Under the pieces are notes generated by a model. That model made no database searches and was not told the origin of the DNA. It saw only the letters and a list, made by a program, of their open reading frames with translations. This document shows, in pieces, positions 12,701 through 21,641 of a stretch of DNA of 22,649 bases. Source of the stretch: Phoronis ovalis (taxonomy: Eukaryota > Phoronida > Phoronidae); contig JAOXYB010085719.1 of NCBI GenBank assembly GCA_028565635.1, positions 1-22,649 on the forward strand. The letters run 5' to 3'. The position numbers and the translations under genes are program-made. Position 1 is the first letter of the stretch; every line of letters begins with the position of its first letter.

Positions 12701-14016
12701 CTGTCAGAGATTGCGCAGTTACTTAACCATTTGACAAAAGTTGATGTTGAGAAAGGAAATCAAGACCAGTTATCAATCACAGATTTTAAGCAAGCTTTGA
12801 ATGAATATTATGGTCAAATGAAAACAACAGAACAAATTGAAGCATTATTTAAAGCAGCAGAAACTGAACTGGAAGCCATTGAAGAAGGGGCAGTGATAGA
12901 ATATAAGGAATTATTTTTGGAGGTAAAATCTAGCAGTCTGTTTATGAAATTCTCCAAGGGGTTACTTATCAAATAACTTGGTGGGGTGTGAGACCAAGTT
13001 AAAAATCTTAGATCATGCATGGTAAACTACTGTCCAAAAATATGCCCAATGGTAAAATGTATTTGCAAAAAATATATCTGTTAAAAAAATCTACACCTCA
13101 AGGTAAAAAATTCTGGAAATATACACCCTGTGTTAATACATTTTTCAGGTCTCAATTTTTCATGACTGCCATAAAGGTATTTCCCAAGAAATGTAACATC
13201 ATGGGAAAAACTTATTTGAAAAAACACCATATGGTTAACAGATTTATACGTAAATATAAAAGATACTCTATGGTAAACGTGTACTAAGCTGTCATGAGCC
13301 CCATGAGGCAGCACATAAAAATTATTTCATTTTTATTGGTCAATGCCCCTCTCCCCGGAAATTTACCAAATGCATTTTTCTTAACATGCCCACTTGTCTT
13401 GTTCAATGGTATCATTAACTTATCATTTTCTAGGATGATGAGGGCAAAACAGGTCCGTTTGTGGATGAAATACGTCAGCAAGCAAAGGAGACTAAAGATG
13501 AACATGTTAGTGAAATCAAAGCAGAACTGGGTGATATTACGTAAGTAAATCTATGAAATTGTATTATGTAACATAAATAGATTTAAAAAACAGTGAAACG
13601 AAAATTTTCAAAAAATAAAGTGCATGGAAGGTTTAAATTATAGCAGTATGTACATTTTTAATGGAAAATCAAATTTAAACAATATTTATACACTCTACTG
13701 ATACTAGCATGTTAGTTAATTGTCACAACTTTATACTATTTTGTAATGGCTGTGAAACAAAAATACAGAATTTAAAACAATATCTCACCTGTAATGTTGC
13801 CGACATATCTTTTTCAGGGAGGTCACTGTTGAAGACTTGCGTAAGGCTATTACGGCAGCAGATCCAGAGATCGATGGTGTAACAATGGAAAAATACTTAT
13901 GCTGGGTTTTTAAGGTAACAAATGAGCAACTAGCTGAAGCAGGACCACTACCAGATACTATAGTTATGACCAGACTTAGTTATGGATGCATCACCAGGAT
14001 TGGAAAGAAACCATAA
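6727..14016 (+). CDS. TSNAXIP1: Translin-associated factor X-interacting protein 1 orthologue
   Basis: Testis/cilium-linked coiled-coil protein named for binding TSNAX; its molecular role is poorly known. Exons: 6727-6773, 7073-7172, (7421-7495 optional), 7777-8022, 8317-8521, 9140-9407, 9981-10092, 10318-10469, 11063-11225, 11509-11637, 12014-12181, 12674-12922, 13434-13540, 13818-14016. Phases match throughout, giving 739 aa with the optional exon or 714 without. Residues ~125-225 are the family N-terminal domain (FLDQLETFLKKELRALGV, EDFKTYKPLLAAIKNEYE, EPLKQMLVTV). Coiled coils follow at ~225-400 (DINELRYQ, DYGDVVPRRDFE, TPRPDW). The C-terminal half matches human TSNAXIP1 to the end (RFGLDSMVYEWAY, FLEDDEGKTGPFV, EVTVEDLRKAI). 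The first ATG has a weak context; the second (6742) has A at -3 and G at +4 and may be used. Poly(A) signals follow at 14299 and 14368. Confidence 0.95.
7421..7495 (+). CDS. TSNAXIP1: Optional 75 bp exon of TSNAXIP1 coding a lysine-rich segment
   Basis: The stretch lies between a pyrimidine-rich AAAG acceptor and a CTG|GTAACC donor and is open in the gene frame. It is phase 0 at both ends, so skipping it leaves exons 2 and 4 in frame. It codes 25 residues with the basic cluster KTKKRKKK, similar to a nuclear localisation signal. It matches nothing I recall in vertebrate TSNAXIP1, so it could be a species-specific cassette exon or plain intron sequence. Confidence 0.45.
11862..11895. repeat. 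Inverted repeat, 11 bp perfect stem
   Basis: CAATGCTTATA at 11862-11872 pairs exactly with TATAAGCATTG at 11885-11895 across a 12-base loop. It lies in TSNAXIP1 intron between exons ending at 11637 and starting at 12014, 19 bases before a second and larger hairpin. Confidence 0.85.
11915..11965. repeat. 24 bp perfect hairpin with 3-base loop
   Basis: The left arm at 11915-11938 and right arm at 11942-11965 are exact reverse complements over 24 bases (core GAATACAACAGATAGTGAA). The loop is CAA, and TCTATATA-type sequence extends the similarity outside the arms on both sides. It sits in the same TSNAXIP1 intron as the hairpin at 11862-11895. The loop is too short for a normal microRNA precursor, so a small palindromic mobile element or hairpin expansion is more likely. 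Confidence 0.9.
13018..13290 (+). repeat. Possible decayed minisatellite
   Basis: Motifs of the type ATGGTAAA or AGGTAAAA recur at about 13020, 13050, 13100, 13170, 13231 and 13270. They are often followed after 20-35 bases by AAATATACACC or AAAACACC-like sequence. Similar words (GGTAAAAACACCCTG, AAAATATACCCTG) occur at about 6898-6950 in intron 1 of the same gene. The spacing is irregular and the copies diverged, so this is tentative. The long frame here is not considered coding. Confidence 0.3.
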
Positions 14017-14663
14017 AATGTCCAGAAATTATATAATGCTTTAATTTTGTATTATTCCTAGTCCATTGATTTAGTTACATAAAGGACACTGGGAATGTAG
14101 TTACCATGCATTAAAAGCTATTTATTCATGTATCATTGTCAATGTTATCCAGTCGAAGAAAGGTTACAGGTTAAATATTGAGTGAAAAACACCCATGTCA
14201 ACTTTAATATCATATTCTCCACTGTTTTGCCAGTGGAATAGTAAATTGATCATAAGAATAGCACATAACAAGTATAACACAAAAAATAGTTATTTAGTAA
14301 TAAATACTACATTTCTAAAAAGTAAACATATTTTTTTGTAAATTATTGTACAGAATAATCCTGTGTAAATAAATGTAATGTATGTATATAAATAAATAAA
14401 TAAACAACCATAAACGTGATCACAGTCGCTGACACTATCTGTTGTTTTTTTGTAACAGAATTATATCATAGTTATTCACAGTTGCACAAGCCCTTGTGAA
14501 AAACATCTAAAATTTCAGAAAAAACATTCTGACACAAATGCCCTTGATATTTTTGTACATCAATTATTGTTAAACAGACTTCTTTTAAAAAGCATTTACA
14601 TATAAATATACATCTTAATGGTAAAAATGACCTGTGATTACAACTGTGATGCCTCTCAGTCAC
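14017..14663. terminator. Convergent 3' region of TSNAXIP1 and TMPPE with poly(A) signals
   Basis: 647 bp lie between the two stop codons. AATAAA on the plus strand occurs at 14299-14304 and 14368-14373 (with an AATA run at 14389-14402) and would serve TSNAXIP1. For TMPPE the only clear minus-strand AATAAA seen (TTTATT on plus) is at 14121-14126, which would make the two 3' UTRs overlap. No coding sequence is seen. Confidence 0.6.
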
Positions 14664-17600
14664 TTATTCAAAAGATTGGAGTGTTATTTCTGTTATTTCC
14701 ATGCTACTACCTATTCTTAGAGGTATGCCCCAATAGAATGTTCCCTGTGTTACATATACATAGCTATGCTGACCGACCTGATATAGACCAGCGAAAAATG
14801 GATTCATAAAGTATGATGCAATAACCACAGGGAAAAATTGTCCTCCATGAGTGTGACCTACAAGTAAATCACCAAAATATCAGTTAGTATTTAGTTATGT
14901 AGCAGCCGGAAAAATTGTGACAACTACCGAAACAGGCCTACAAGAGCTGCACAGTACTTGCCGTCCATCACTTAATCAGTTTCAATTGTACTGATTAAGA
15001 TGTCTTTTAGGACAATATCAGAAATAAAATCTGTTGGTGAGAAATTAAATAGATGACTTCTATTAGATAAATGGTTGTCGCAAAATAATTCTGACATTAA
15101 GTGCAGTGATTATCTACAGTTGTGATCCCTAAACACATATAAATGAACAACTTCATGAAAAATTAGCTGCTTTTGTGCTGTTATCAGCTTCACCTTCACT
15201 TCGTATATTATATGTGAATTGTAATGACATACCAGACAACACTAAAGAGATATCATGGCTTGACTGTACTGCCTCTTTTGCTGCAGACGGTTGATGAGCA
15301 AGTAGTATTATAGGTTGCGCAGGATCACACATATTCACAGCTTTTCCCAAATTCATACCATGGTCTCCATAGCTGTAATTACCAAACACATTATAAATTA
15401 ATCTTGAACTACTCCTAGTTTATTAAGTGTTATTTTATGTTTGTGTTCAGTTTAATATCTTTACCTTCTAATGATCCGACCACCAAATACCTTTCTGAGA
15501 ATCGGACTAAAATCAAATTTGAAAAAAAAATTAATATTGTATAGCACAGGTCTGAAGTACAATTACCCTTGTAAAACTCTTCTAGGAGTTGTATCATCCA
15601 CACCAGCTAGACAAATCTTATTTTCTTTTGATATCTGTGAGTCGAGCGGAATTTGAACATTTTCATTATGCAACACATTGATACCAAGTGTTCTCAGGTG
15701 AGTGAACCAAGAATCCACATCTCCTGTATAATATTCATGGTTCCCTGGCAAAGAAATAATATTATATATAATGCATGATCAGAAATGAAACAAAAGTTTA
15801 TCAGCTTTTAACAAACTAATATTCAGAGCTCAATAGCAAAAAATATGTGATGAGTAATGAATATGGCATTGCATTAGATATTCAGGCAAACTGATTGTCT
15901 TGGTACGTTTTTTTTTTATTAAAGTGGAACACTGAAGAGGTTAAGGGAATCCAACCAATAGAATTTTTTCTGTATAACAAGGTGATGCAATTTTCAGGTA
16001 TCTCAAAGGATATACATGTGATAGTCTGTTAGTGGTTAGAAAATCAACTTGTCAGCGAGTAGACATGTTCTGGTCCGAGACATATACTGAAAGACAAAAT
16101 TTTAATGCAACAGCATTCGGGCAAAAATTCACACTGGAATGTCCATTATTTTTTATGTACATGCAAAAAGTGAAGCTGAAAACTAAGTCTGCAAAACAAA
16201 TTATTCTCAGTTTTAAAACACGAAATAAGTAAAGGAATCACTACAAATCGCACCTGTTACAAAATAAACTCCATGTTTAGCTATTAATTTTTTAAGAGGC
16301 AAAGCAGTAGTTCCATAGTTATTAACTGACCCATCCACTAAGTCTCCAGTAATTGCAACAATATCTGAAAGATTCAATGACATTGTGTTTAATAGGCGTA
16401 GCAAGTTACAAAACAAAAAACAACAACATTAACATCGGCTGCTGTTAAGACAGCTTACATTAAACTTGATAACACTATATAGTGCTTCATCTGGTTAGTA
16501 TAACCATGTTTATTATAGCCTAGTCTAAGTTTAGACCCTTGTTGTATTTTTAAATTCTTTTTGTTAAAAATTGAGTTTAAATCCCTATATAAATTTCTAT
16601 CCCTATATGCAACATTTCAATATATGTATCTGATAATAAGATGCATTATTAATTTTAAAACACATTTTTGACTTTTGACTTTTGCCAGCTTATAGTTTAA
16701 AACAATTTATTTAGTACATTTATAAGATATATAGTCTGTGTTAGAGACTAATTATAGCCTAAAATTCTCCAGACTAAACAGTTCTAATACACCAATCACT
16801 ACAATTTTTGTGTTGACATTTTACAACATATATGTGTATCTTCTTGTATGTAATAGTTTACTCCAAATATTGTGCAAAAGAGAATGCACCCAAAATTAAA
16901 CTTTAAACAAACACATCTGTTTATGTGGCAGCCAAGGATGGGGGGTCTTTTAATTACCAGTGTATTACTGGAATCACCAGTCCATACTGGTAAGAGGTTC
17001 TAAAATGGAATCACCAGTCCATACTGGTAAGAGGTTCTAAAATGGGAATTTATACTTATGAACAAAAAAAAGGGACAAGATCATAATTTAGTAGCAATCG
17101 GCCATCAACATTTGCCTATTCTGAGCCTGTCTGAACCCAATATGATAATAATTGATCTTGAATATTATTTAGGCAGATGTTAGATTGGGTGTTACACTAA
17201 ACTCAAGAATATCAACAATTTAATAATAAAAGATATTAGTAAAATATAATTACCTGGATTTAATTCATTCACCATATCCACAACATTTTGCAATTTTGAT
17301 TTTCCAACTGTTGGTCCCAAATGTAAATCTGACAATTGCACAAGCCGTATATTATTTAAATCAGAAGGTAACTTTTTAATTGGGATTTCTACCTTGACAA
17401 CTTTTGGCGGCAGAGAGGTAGCATAAAAACCCGAAGACACTAAAATAACTGTACACGTAATTGCTAATGCACATTTCTTCATGTGAGAGGTTTTTCTATG
17501 AAACCCATATTGTAGAGCTTTAAACACAACAGTCCATATAATCAACCATGTGATGATTTGAGCGTATACTCCTAAGCATCCATAACATAGAAAAGTTAGC

Positions 17601-17974
17601 CAATGTGGCTCGGAACCAACAAAAATATAGTTAGTTATAAATGACACATGTGTACCCGCACATAAAAGGAACACAAAGAACTTCCATACTGTAAATAGAA
17701 GTGTATACTTTTCTAGTTTTTCAAAAGTTTCTTCGCTCTGGTGTTTCTGAATGTTACTTTGTGAATTTTCCCTTTTGATATATCCAATCTGTTCTTGTTG
17801 GAAAGTTGTCACTAACTGCTTCCATAAGAAAATAGTACCTGAAGTAATATTCAAGCAGTTAACGAAGAACATATTCAAAATTAGTCTCGCACAACAAACA
17901 AAGGATCCTGGATTAATGGTGTTTGTACTAAACCAAATTATCGTTATACTTAATATAGGTATCTCGTTACTCAT
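14664..17974 (-). CDS. TMPPE: Transmembrane protein with metallophosphoesterase domain
   Basis: Putative metal-dependent phosphoesterase anchored in a membrane; the substrate is unknown. Exons (minus): 17254-17974, 16254-16364, 15567-15744, 15233-15372, 14664-14857. Phases match and give 447 aa, close to human TMPPE (about 450). Hydrophobic segments lie at ~30-50, ~90-113, ~121-150 and ~167-187, with a weaker one at the N-terminus. The catalytic domain follows with the full metal-ligand set: DLHLGP (D216, H218), TGDLVDG (D248), GNHEYY (N279, H280), LLAHQP (H363), GHTHGGQ (H385, H387). It ends like the family ([13 protein letters not shown]). The start is chosen because in-frame TAA and TGA lie directly upstream of the ATG. 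The gene is tail to tail with TSNAXIP1. Intron 1 (16365-17253) contains a 37 bp tandem repeat. Confidence 0.95.
16956..17043. repeat. 37 bp tandem duplication carrying serial ACCAGT/ACTGGT hairpins
   Basis: A 37-base unit at 16970-17006 is repeated exactly at 17007-17043. Each copy holds ACCAGT-CCAT-ACTGGT (16976-16991 and 17013-17028), a perfect 6 bp stem with a 4-base loop. A related ACCAGT-GTATT-ACTGG lies at 16956-16971. The array is in TMPPE intron 1. Confidence 0.95.
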
Positions 17975-18289
17975 TTTTCAAGAAAGTTATGTACACAAAG
18001 CTTAAATCAAGAGCTACAGGAATCCTACGATCTTTGGCAAAGTAAAAGTTAAATAAAATTACATTCATTAATTTGTGTTCATGCTTTTTCTTTTATTCCC
18101 AAAAAAAGATGAATTATTCATTTATTGATTATTTGTTAGTTATGTTACAAAATATTTTATACCAATATCCTGGTTGGTGATTGCAAATGTGACACAAGAA
18201 AGATTTATACCTTTTTCCTTGATAATAACAAACTAATACCAACGGAGCATTGTAGTATTAAATGTGCATCGTACGGGTGAGTTTTGTTT

Positions 18290-18312
18290 TATAATTATAA
18301 TTTATAATTATA
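18290..18312. repeat. 23 bp AT palindrome
   Basis: TATAATTATAA and TTATAATTATA flank a single central T. It lies just beyond the donor of the small minus-strand exon. It is AT-only and may be chance or a local structure. Confidence 0.6.
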
Positions 18313-18367
18313 GTTTCGAAAGATGACAGATGTCCCGGGGAAAACTCAATACTGAAAGAAAACTCAC

Positions 18368-18521
18368 CTATAGACAGTATTCCTTGCAACAGTGTTAACA
18401 TCTGTGTTCTCACTATTATTGCCCGCCGCCCTTTTTCTTGTCGTGATACAAAATATTGCCATAAAACTAAAAACAGTGCAATTGAAATTCCAATTAAAAT
18501 TTTCGTACTGGAGGCAGCCAT
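18368..18521 (-). CDS. Small membrane-anchor exon, identity unknown (candidate first exon upstream of TMPPE)
   Basis: An ATG at 18521 with A at -3 and G at +4 opens 51 codons ending at a strong donor (ATAG|GTGAGT) in phase 1. If unspliced, the frame runs on to about 18258. The peptide starts MAASSTKILIGISIALFLVL, a clear single hydrophobic span of ~17 residues, then a basic stretch (SRQEKGRR) and an amphipathic tail. This layout is typical of small mitochondrial inner-membrane proteins or signal anchors. The first residues vaguely recall PET117, but the rest does not match, so I do not name it. The next minus-strand gene is TMPPE, 394 bp downstream. Splicing to AG sites just before the TMPPE ATG (e.g. 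near 18010 or 17999) would end this frame at or before the TMPPE start, making a two-ORF transcript. It could also be exon 1 of a separate gene. Confidence 0.5.
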
Positions 18522-18740
18522 TATCAATGGTCGCTTATAACAACAACAATGACAATTTTTCTTGACGTCACACTGCAAGTCATTTCCTGTTGTGTGTACA
18601 TGTGGCAAGTGGCCTTGCAAGTGGCAGACGTTTCATAGGCGGCAGATGCTTCTTCTCAGCTTGTAGTGACAATAATATACTGTCATCTGGTTTACTGAAT
18701 AGAATGAAGATATAGCTGTAAGAGACTATACGTAAACAAC
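18522..18740. promoter_or_regulatory. Divergent promoter of HMBS and the small membrane-anchor exon
   Basis: 219 bp separate the two start codons. A perfect palindromic CRE, TGACGTCA, is at 18563-18570. An ETS-type core (CATTTCCTGT, i.e. ACAGGAAATG) is at 18581-18590. GCAAGTGGC is directly repeated at 18605-18613 and 18617-18625. No TATA box is evident close to the HMBS start. CRE and ETS sites are common in promoters of housekeeping and mitochondrial-pathway genes. Confidence 0.6.
18704..18715 (+). promoter_or_regulatory. Tiny uORF in the likely HMBS leader
   Basis: ATG AAG ATA TAG encodes M-K-I-stop and ends 25 bases before the HMBS ATG. It matters only if transcription starts upstream of 18704, which the sequence does not show. 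Confidence 0.35.
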
Positions 18741-19811
18741 ATGAGTTCAGACAGAAATACGATTACCATCGGTTCACGTAAAAGCCAGCTGGCTTTAATT
18801 CAAACCAATCATGTTCTCGAAAAGTTGCAGAAACTGTATCCAGAAAAGGAATTTAAAATAATCTCTATGTCTACAACTGGTGACAACATCCTGGATAAAG
18901 CACTGTCAAAAATTGGGGAAAAAAGCCTATTCACGAAAGAGCTCGAAAAAGCACTTGATGACAAATCTGTTGACTTAGTTGTTCATTCTCTAAAAGATCT
19001 TCCATCTACATTACCACCTGGTATGGTTATTGGAGCTATACTTGAGAGAGATAACCCGTACGATGCTGTTGTATTACACCCCTCTCATAAAAACAGTACA
19101 TTAGCAACTCTTCCAGAAAACAGTGTTGTCGGCACAAGTTCTTTAAGGCGTATTGCCCAGCTAAAGAGAGCATATCCTCACTTACAGTTTAAAGATGTAA
19201 GAGGAAATTTGAATACTCGCTTAAAGAAATTGGATGAAGCCCAAAATTATTCAGCACTGGTTTTAGCCGTAGCAGGTTTACATAGAATGAAATGGCATGA
19301 CAGAGTAGATCAGGTTTTAAAACAAGATGAGTGCATGTATGCTGTTAGTCAAGGAGCGCTGGCCGTAGAATGCCGATCTGATGATAAGCAAATACAAGAG
19401 CTGATCAGTGTACTTCATGATTATGAGACCGTTATAAGTTGTGTTGCCGAACGTGCATTTTTAAGAACATTAGAAGGTGGCTGTAGTGTTCCAATAGCTA
19501 TCCATTCAGAAATTAAGAATGACATATTACACTTGCGTGGAGGTGTTTTTAGTCTTGATGGATTGGAAGCAATAGTTGATTCAGTGCAGTCCTCCCTGAA
19601 TGGCACAGACACTAAGGACAAAGGCGCTTCAGAAACAGCAGCTAATGAATATGAAGGCGTAGTTGAATATTCTAGTGTTATTGCTGGGCCATTGTCGACT
19701 GGAAGAATGGCATCAGCAGAAAAGCTAGGAAACGATTTGGCTGAATTATTAATAAAACAAGGGGCTAAACCTATTTTAGCCAAAGCTAAGCTGATTAATG
19801 ATCTGAAATAA
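18741..19811 (+). CDS. HMBS: Hydroxymethylbilane synthase (porphobilinogen deaminase), intronless
   Basis: Third enzyme of heme synthesis, cytosolic. It joins four porphobilinogen molecules into hydroxymethylbilane (EC 2.5.1.61). The single open frame gives 356 aa, against 361 for the human housekeeping form. Domain 1 starts with IGSRKSQLA (R13) and carries the catalytic Asp in HSLKDLP (D86). Cofactor- and substrate-binding arginines lie in GTSSLRRIAQL (R136, R137) and DVRGNLNTRL (R154). The dipyrromethane cofactor Cys is C248 in LEGGCSVPIAIHSE. The C-terminal domain includes the extra loop typical of animal enzymes (~280-310) and ends GPLSTGRMASAEKLG. All key residues are present, so the gene looks functional. 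The ATG has A at -3. The first canonical AATAAA downstream is at 20368-20373. The lack of introns contrasts with neighbours and with the many-exon vertebrate gene. Confidence 0.98.
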   Translation: MSSDRNTITIGSRKSQLALIQTNHVLEKLQKLYPEKEFKIISMSTTGDNILDKALSKIGEKSLFTKELEKALDDKSVDLVVHSLKDLPSTLPPGMVIGAILERDNPYDAVVLHPSHKNSTLATLPENSVVGTSSLRRIAQLKRAYPHLQFKDVRGNLNTRLKKLDEAQNYSALVLAVAGLHRMKWHDRVDQVLKQDECMYAVSQGALAVECRSDDKQIQELISVLHDYETVISCVAERAFLRTLEGGCSVPIAIHSEIKNDILHLRGGVFSLDGLEAIVDSVQSSLNGTDTKDKGASETAANEYEGVVEYSSVIAGPLSTGRMASAEKLGNDLAELLIKQGAKPILAKAKLINDLK

Positions 19812-21641
19812 GTTGTCAGTCTAAAGATTTGTCATAATTTTGTACATACAATACTCATTCAAATAGAATGTACCAACTATGCAATATTCAGCTAGACTAT
19901 AGCTACTACTGAACGGAATTAATTACTAACAGTTACCTTGGTTACAGGGTAATATGAACAAACATAAGAGCAGAAACATTTAACAGGATGAATTAAGTAG
20001 CCATGACAATAGCTAAAATCGTAATTATGTAGATGTATTGAGAGCAGTTAGATAACAGTACTAAGCTGTAGATATGTACACTATATTAACAGGTCATTGT
20101 TCAGGTACTGTTTAAATACCAGTACAGTTTACTCCATAATCTAGTTCACGATAGTGTTATGTAAGAAGAGTGAAACCAGCTCCAAGAAATGTATTTTAAT
20201 CATGATCATTGTATAGATATACTTGTATTTGGCTATATTTTGCATTAGTTTTTTTCTTTGGTTTTAATTTTCTTGTGCAAAACAGTAATTATTATAATAT
20301 TTTGGGGGATAGAACGGGATCACCTAATCAGGTAAAATTTATTTAATATGTACTTAAAGCAGATATTAATAAATTTACTTATTTTATCAAGACAAGATGA
20401 ACTTATCCATATACTTAAAATAGTGATATAGTTGTCTGTTCAAACAAAGTTTGATAACTGATGACACAGTTATTGTCGGGATAAGATATTTTATCTATCC
20501 ACAAGCAGCACACCTAAGATTCTTCAGAGTGCTTCTCAAATTTTTGTGTGGAGAGCAGATTGGTTTTTGGTTACTTTCAAGTGCCACCAGAGTTCACCAC
20601 TGTCCATTAACAAACTGATAACCATGCATTGTCCATGAATATCTGATCAATCCAGCTATTTAACAGACATATTTAGGAGTAAAGGTTATGTATGTTATAC
20701 TCCATGTTACAGTCATGCAATCAAATTAGAAACTGATTTTAATGTATGGTAGTGTGAATTGTTCCTTTTTTCAGCACAGCATTTGCAAAATAGTCATGTA
20801 CTTGACCATTTTCCCACCCTTTCAACTAGAATAACATTTATTGTAGCAATAAAGTGGGCAAACATGAAACATTCAATAAGATTTTATACAATATTTCAAC
20901 AATTTATTGAATTAATAGAAGAATGTCAACTTTTGTACAAGGGCTGCAAACGTTTCATCAACCAATCAGTGTGTAACTATTCGTGCCAAAAAACACGTTG
21001 AAATAATCCATATACAGTAAATCTTCACTTGATACCTTCTCTATTATAAAAAAAATCCTGGATTTACTCAAATTGTAGCTAAAATTGCATAACTAGAGAT
21101 TTAAAGAATTCATATAATTATTAACAAGAAGTCTCGCAACTTTTTAAACTAACACACACTCATTCTGTACACTGTTAACTTGATGCACTTTTTTCCAGTA
21201 GCATTACTGTACATGCAAAAAGCATGTGCCTACCAGAATATGACTGATATTCTTAATTAAGGGAATTTCAAATTATTTATTCTATGCACTTATTGGAATT
21301 ACACAATATTAACTGCATTCAAATATTATGTCATAATATTTAATAAAACATTTTTCGCAATGAACAGTGTCATATAAAAAGTACTCATTCAATACATCTA
21401 AGTGAATATAGTATGTGATTTCCGTCAAAACGAAGGGAAGGGTTGGAAGGTATAAAATGTTTTCTGCTATCCTTCAAATGACCGTCTGAAGACCTTGCTT
21501 CATTTTTTTAATGACTCCAACTCTGAAGTTGGTTTTGATTTTGTATCCGGCTAGCATACAGTACAAAATACGGTATCTTATGATTCTTTCACATGTGTCA
21601 CAACATAATACCACCATTCACACAAGATAACATTCCAAAGT
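19812..21641. other. Convergent intergenic region between HMBS and the ZNF236 orthologue
   Basis: 1.83 kb without a credible gene, expected to hold both 3' UTRs. Plus-strand AATAAA occurs at 20368-20373 and 20848-20853. Minus-strand AATAAA (TTTATT on plus) occurs at 21276-21281, 20903-20908 and 20837-20842. The open frame at about 20759-21001 has no recognisable features. No tRNA or transposon was seen. Confidence 0.6.
20837..20853. terminator. Back-to-back poly(A) signals
   Basis: TTTATT (AATAAA on minus) at 20837-20842 and AATAAA on plus at 20848-20853 lie 5 bases apart midway between two convergent genes. They could mark the outer limit of both transcripts, although closer signals exist for each gene. 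Confidence 0.3.

Noticed and set aside
13015-13287. 90-codon plus-strand frame between TSNAXIP1 exons
   Set aside because: It lies in an intron, is made of diverged repeat-like words and resembles no protein.
13912-13920. Donor-like AAG|GTAACA inside the last TSNAXIP1 exon
   Set aside because: Reading through gives a C-terminus of about the family length and a nearby stop. No matching downstream exon was seen.
18522-18620. Longer N-terminus for the small membrane ORF, starting at 18620
   Set aside because: The codon at 18620 is TTG, and the first ATG, in good context, is at 18521. The region upstream is better read as promoter.
19421-19783. 120-codon minus-strand frame inside HMBS
   Set aside because: It is the antisense shadow of a fully conserved HMBS coding region.
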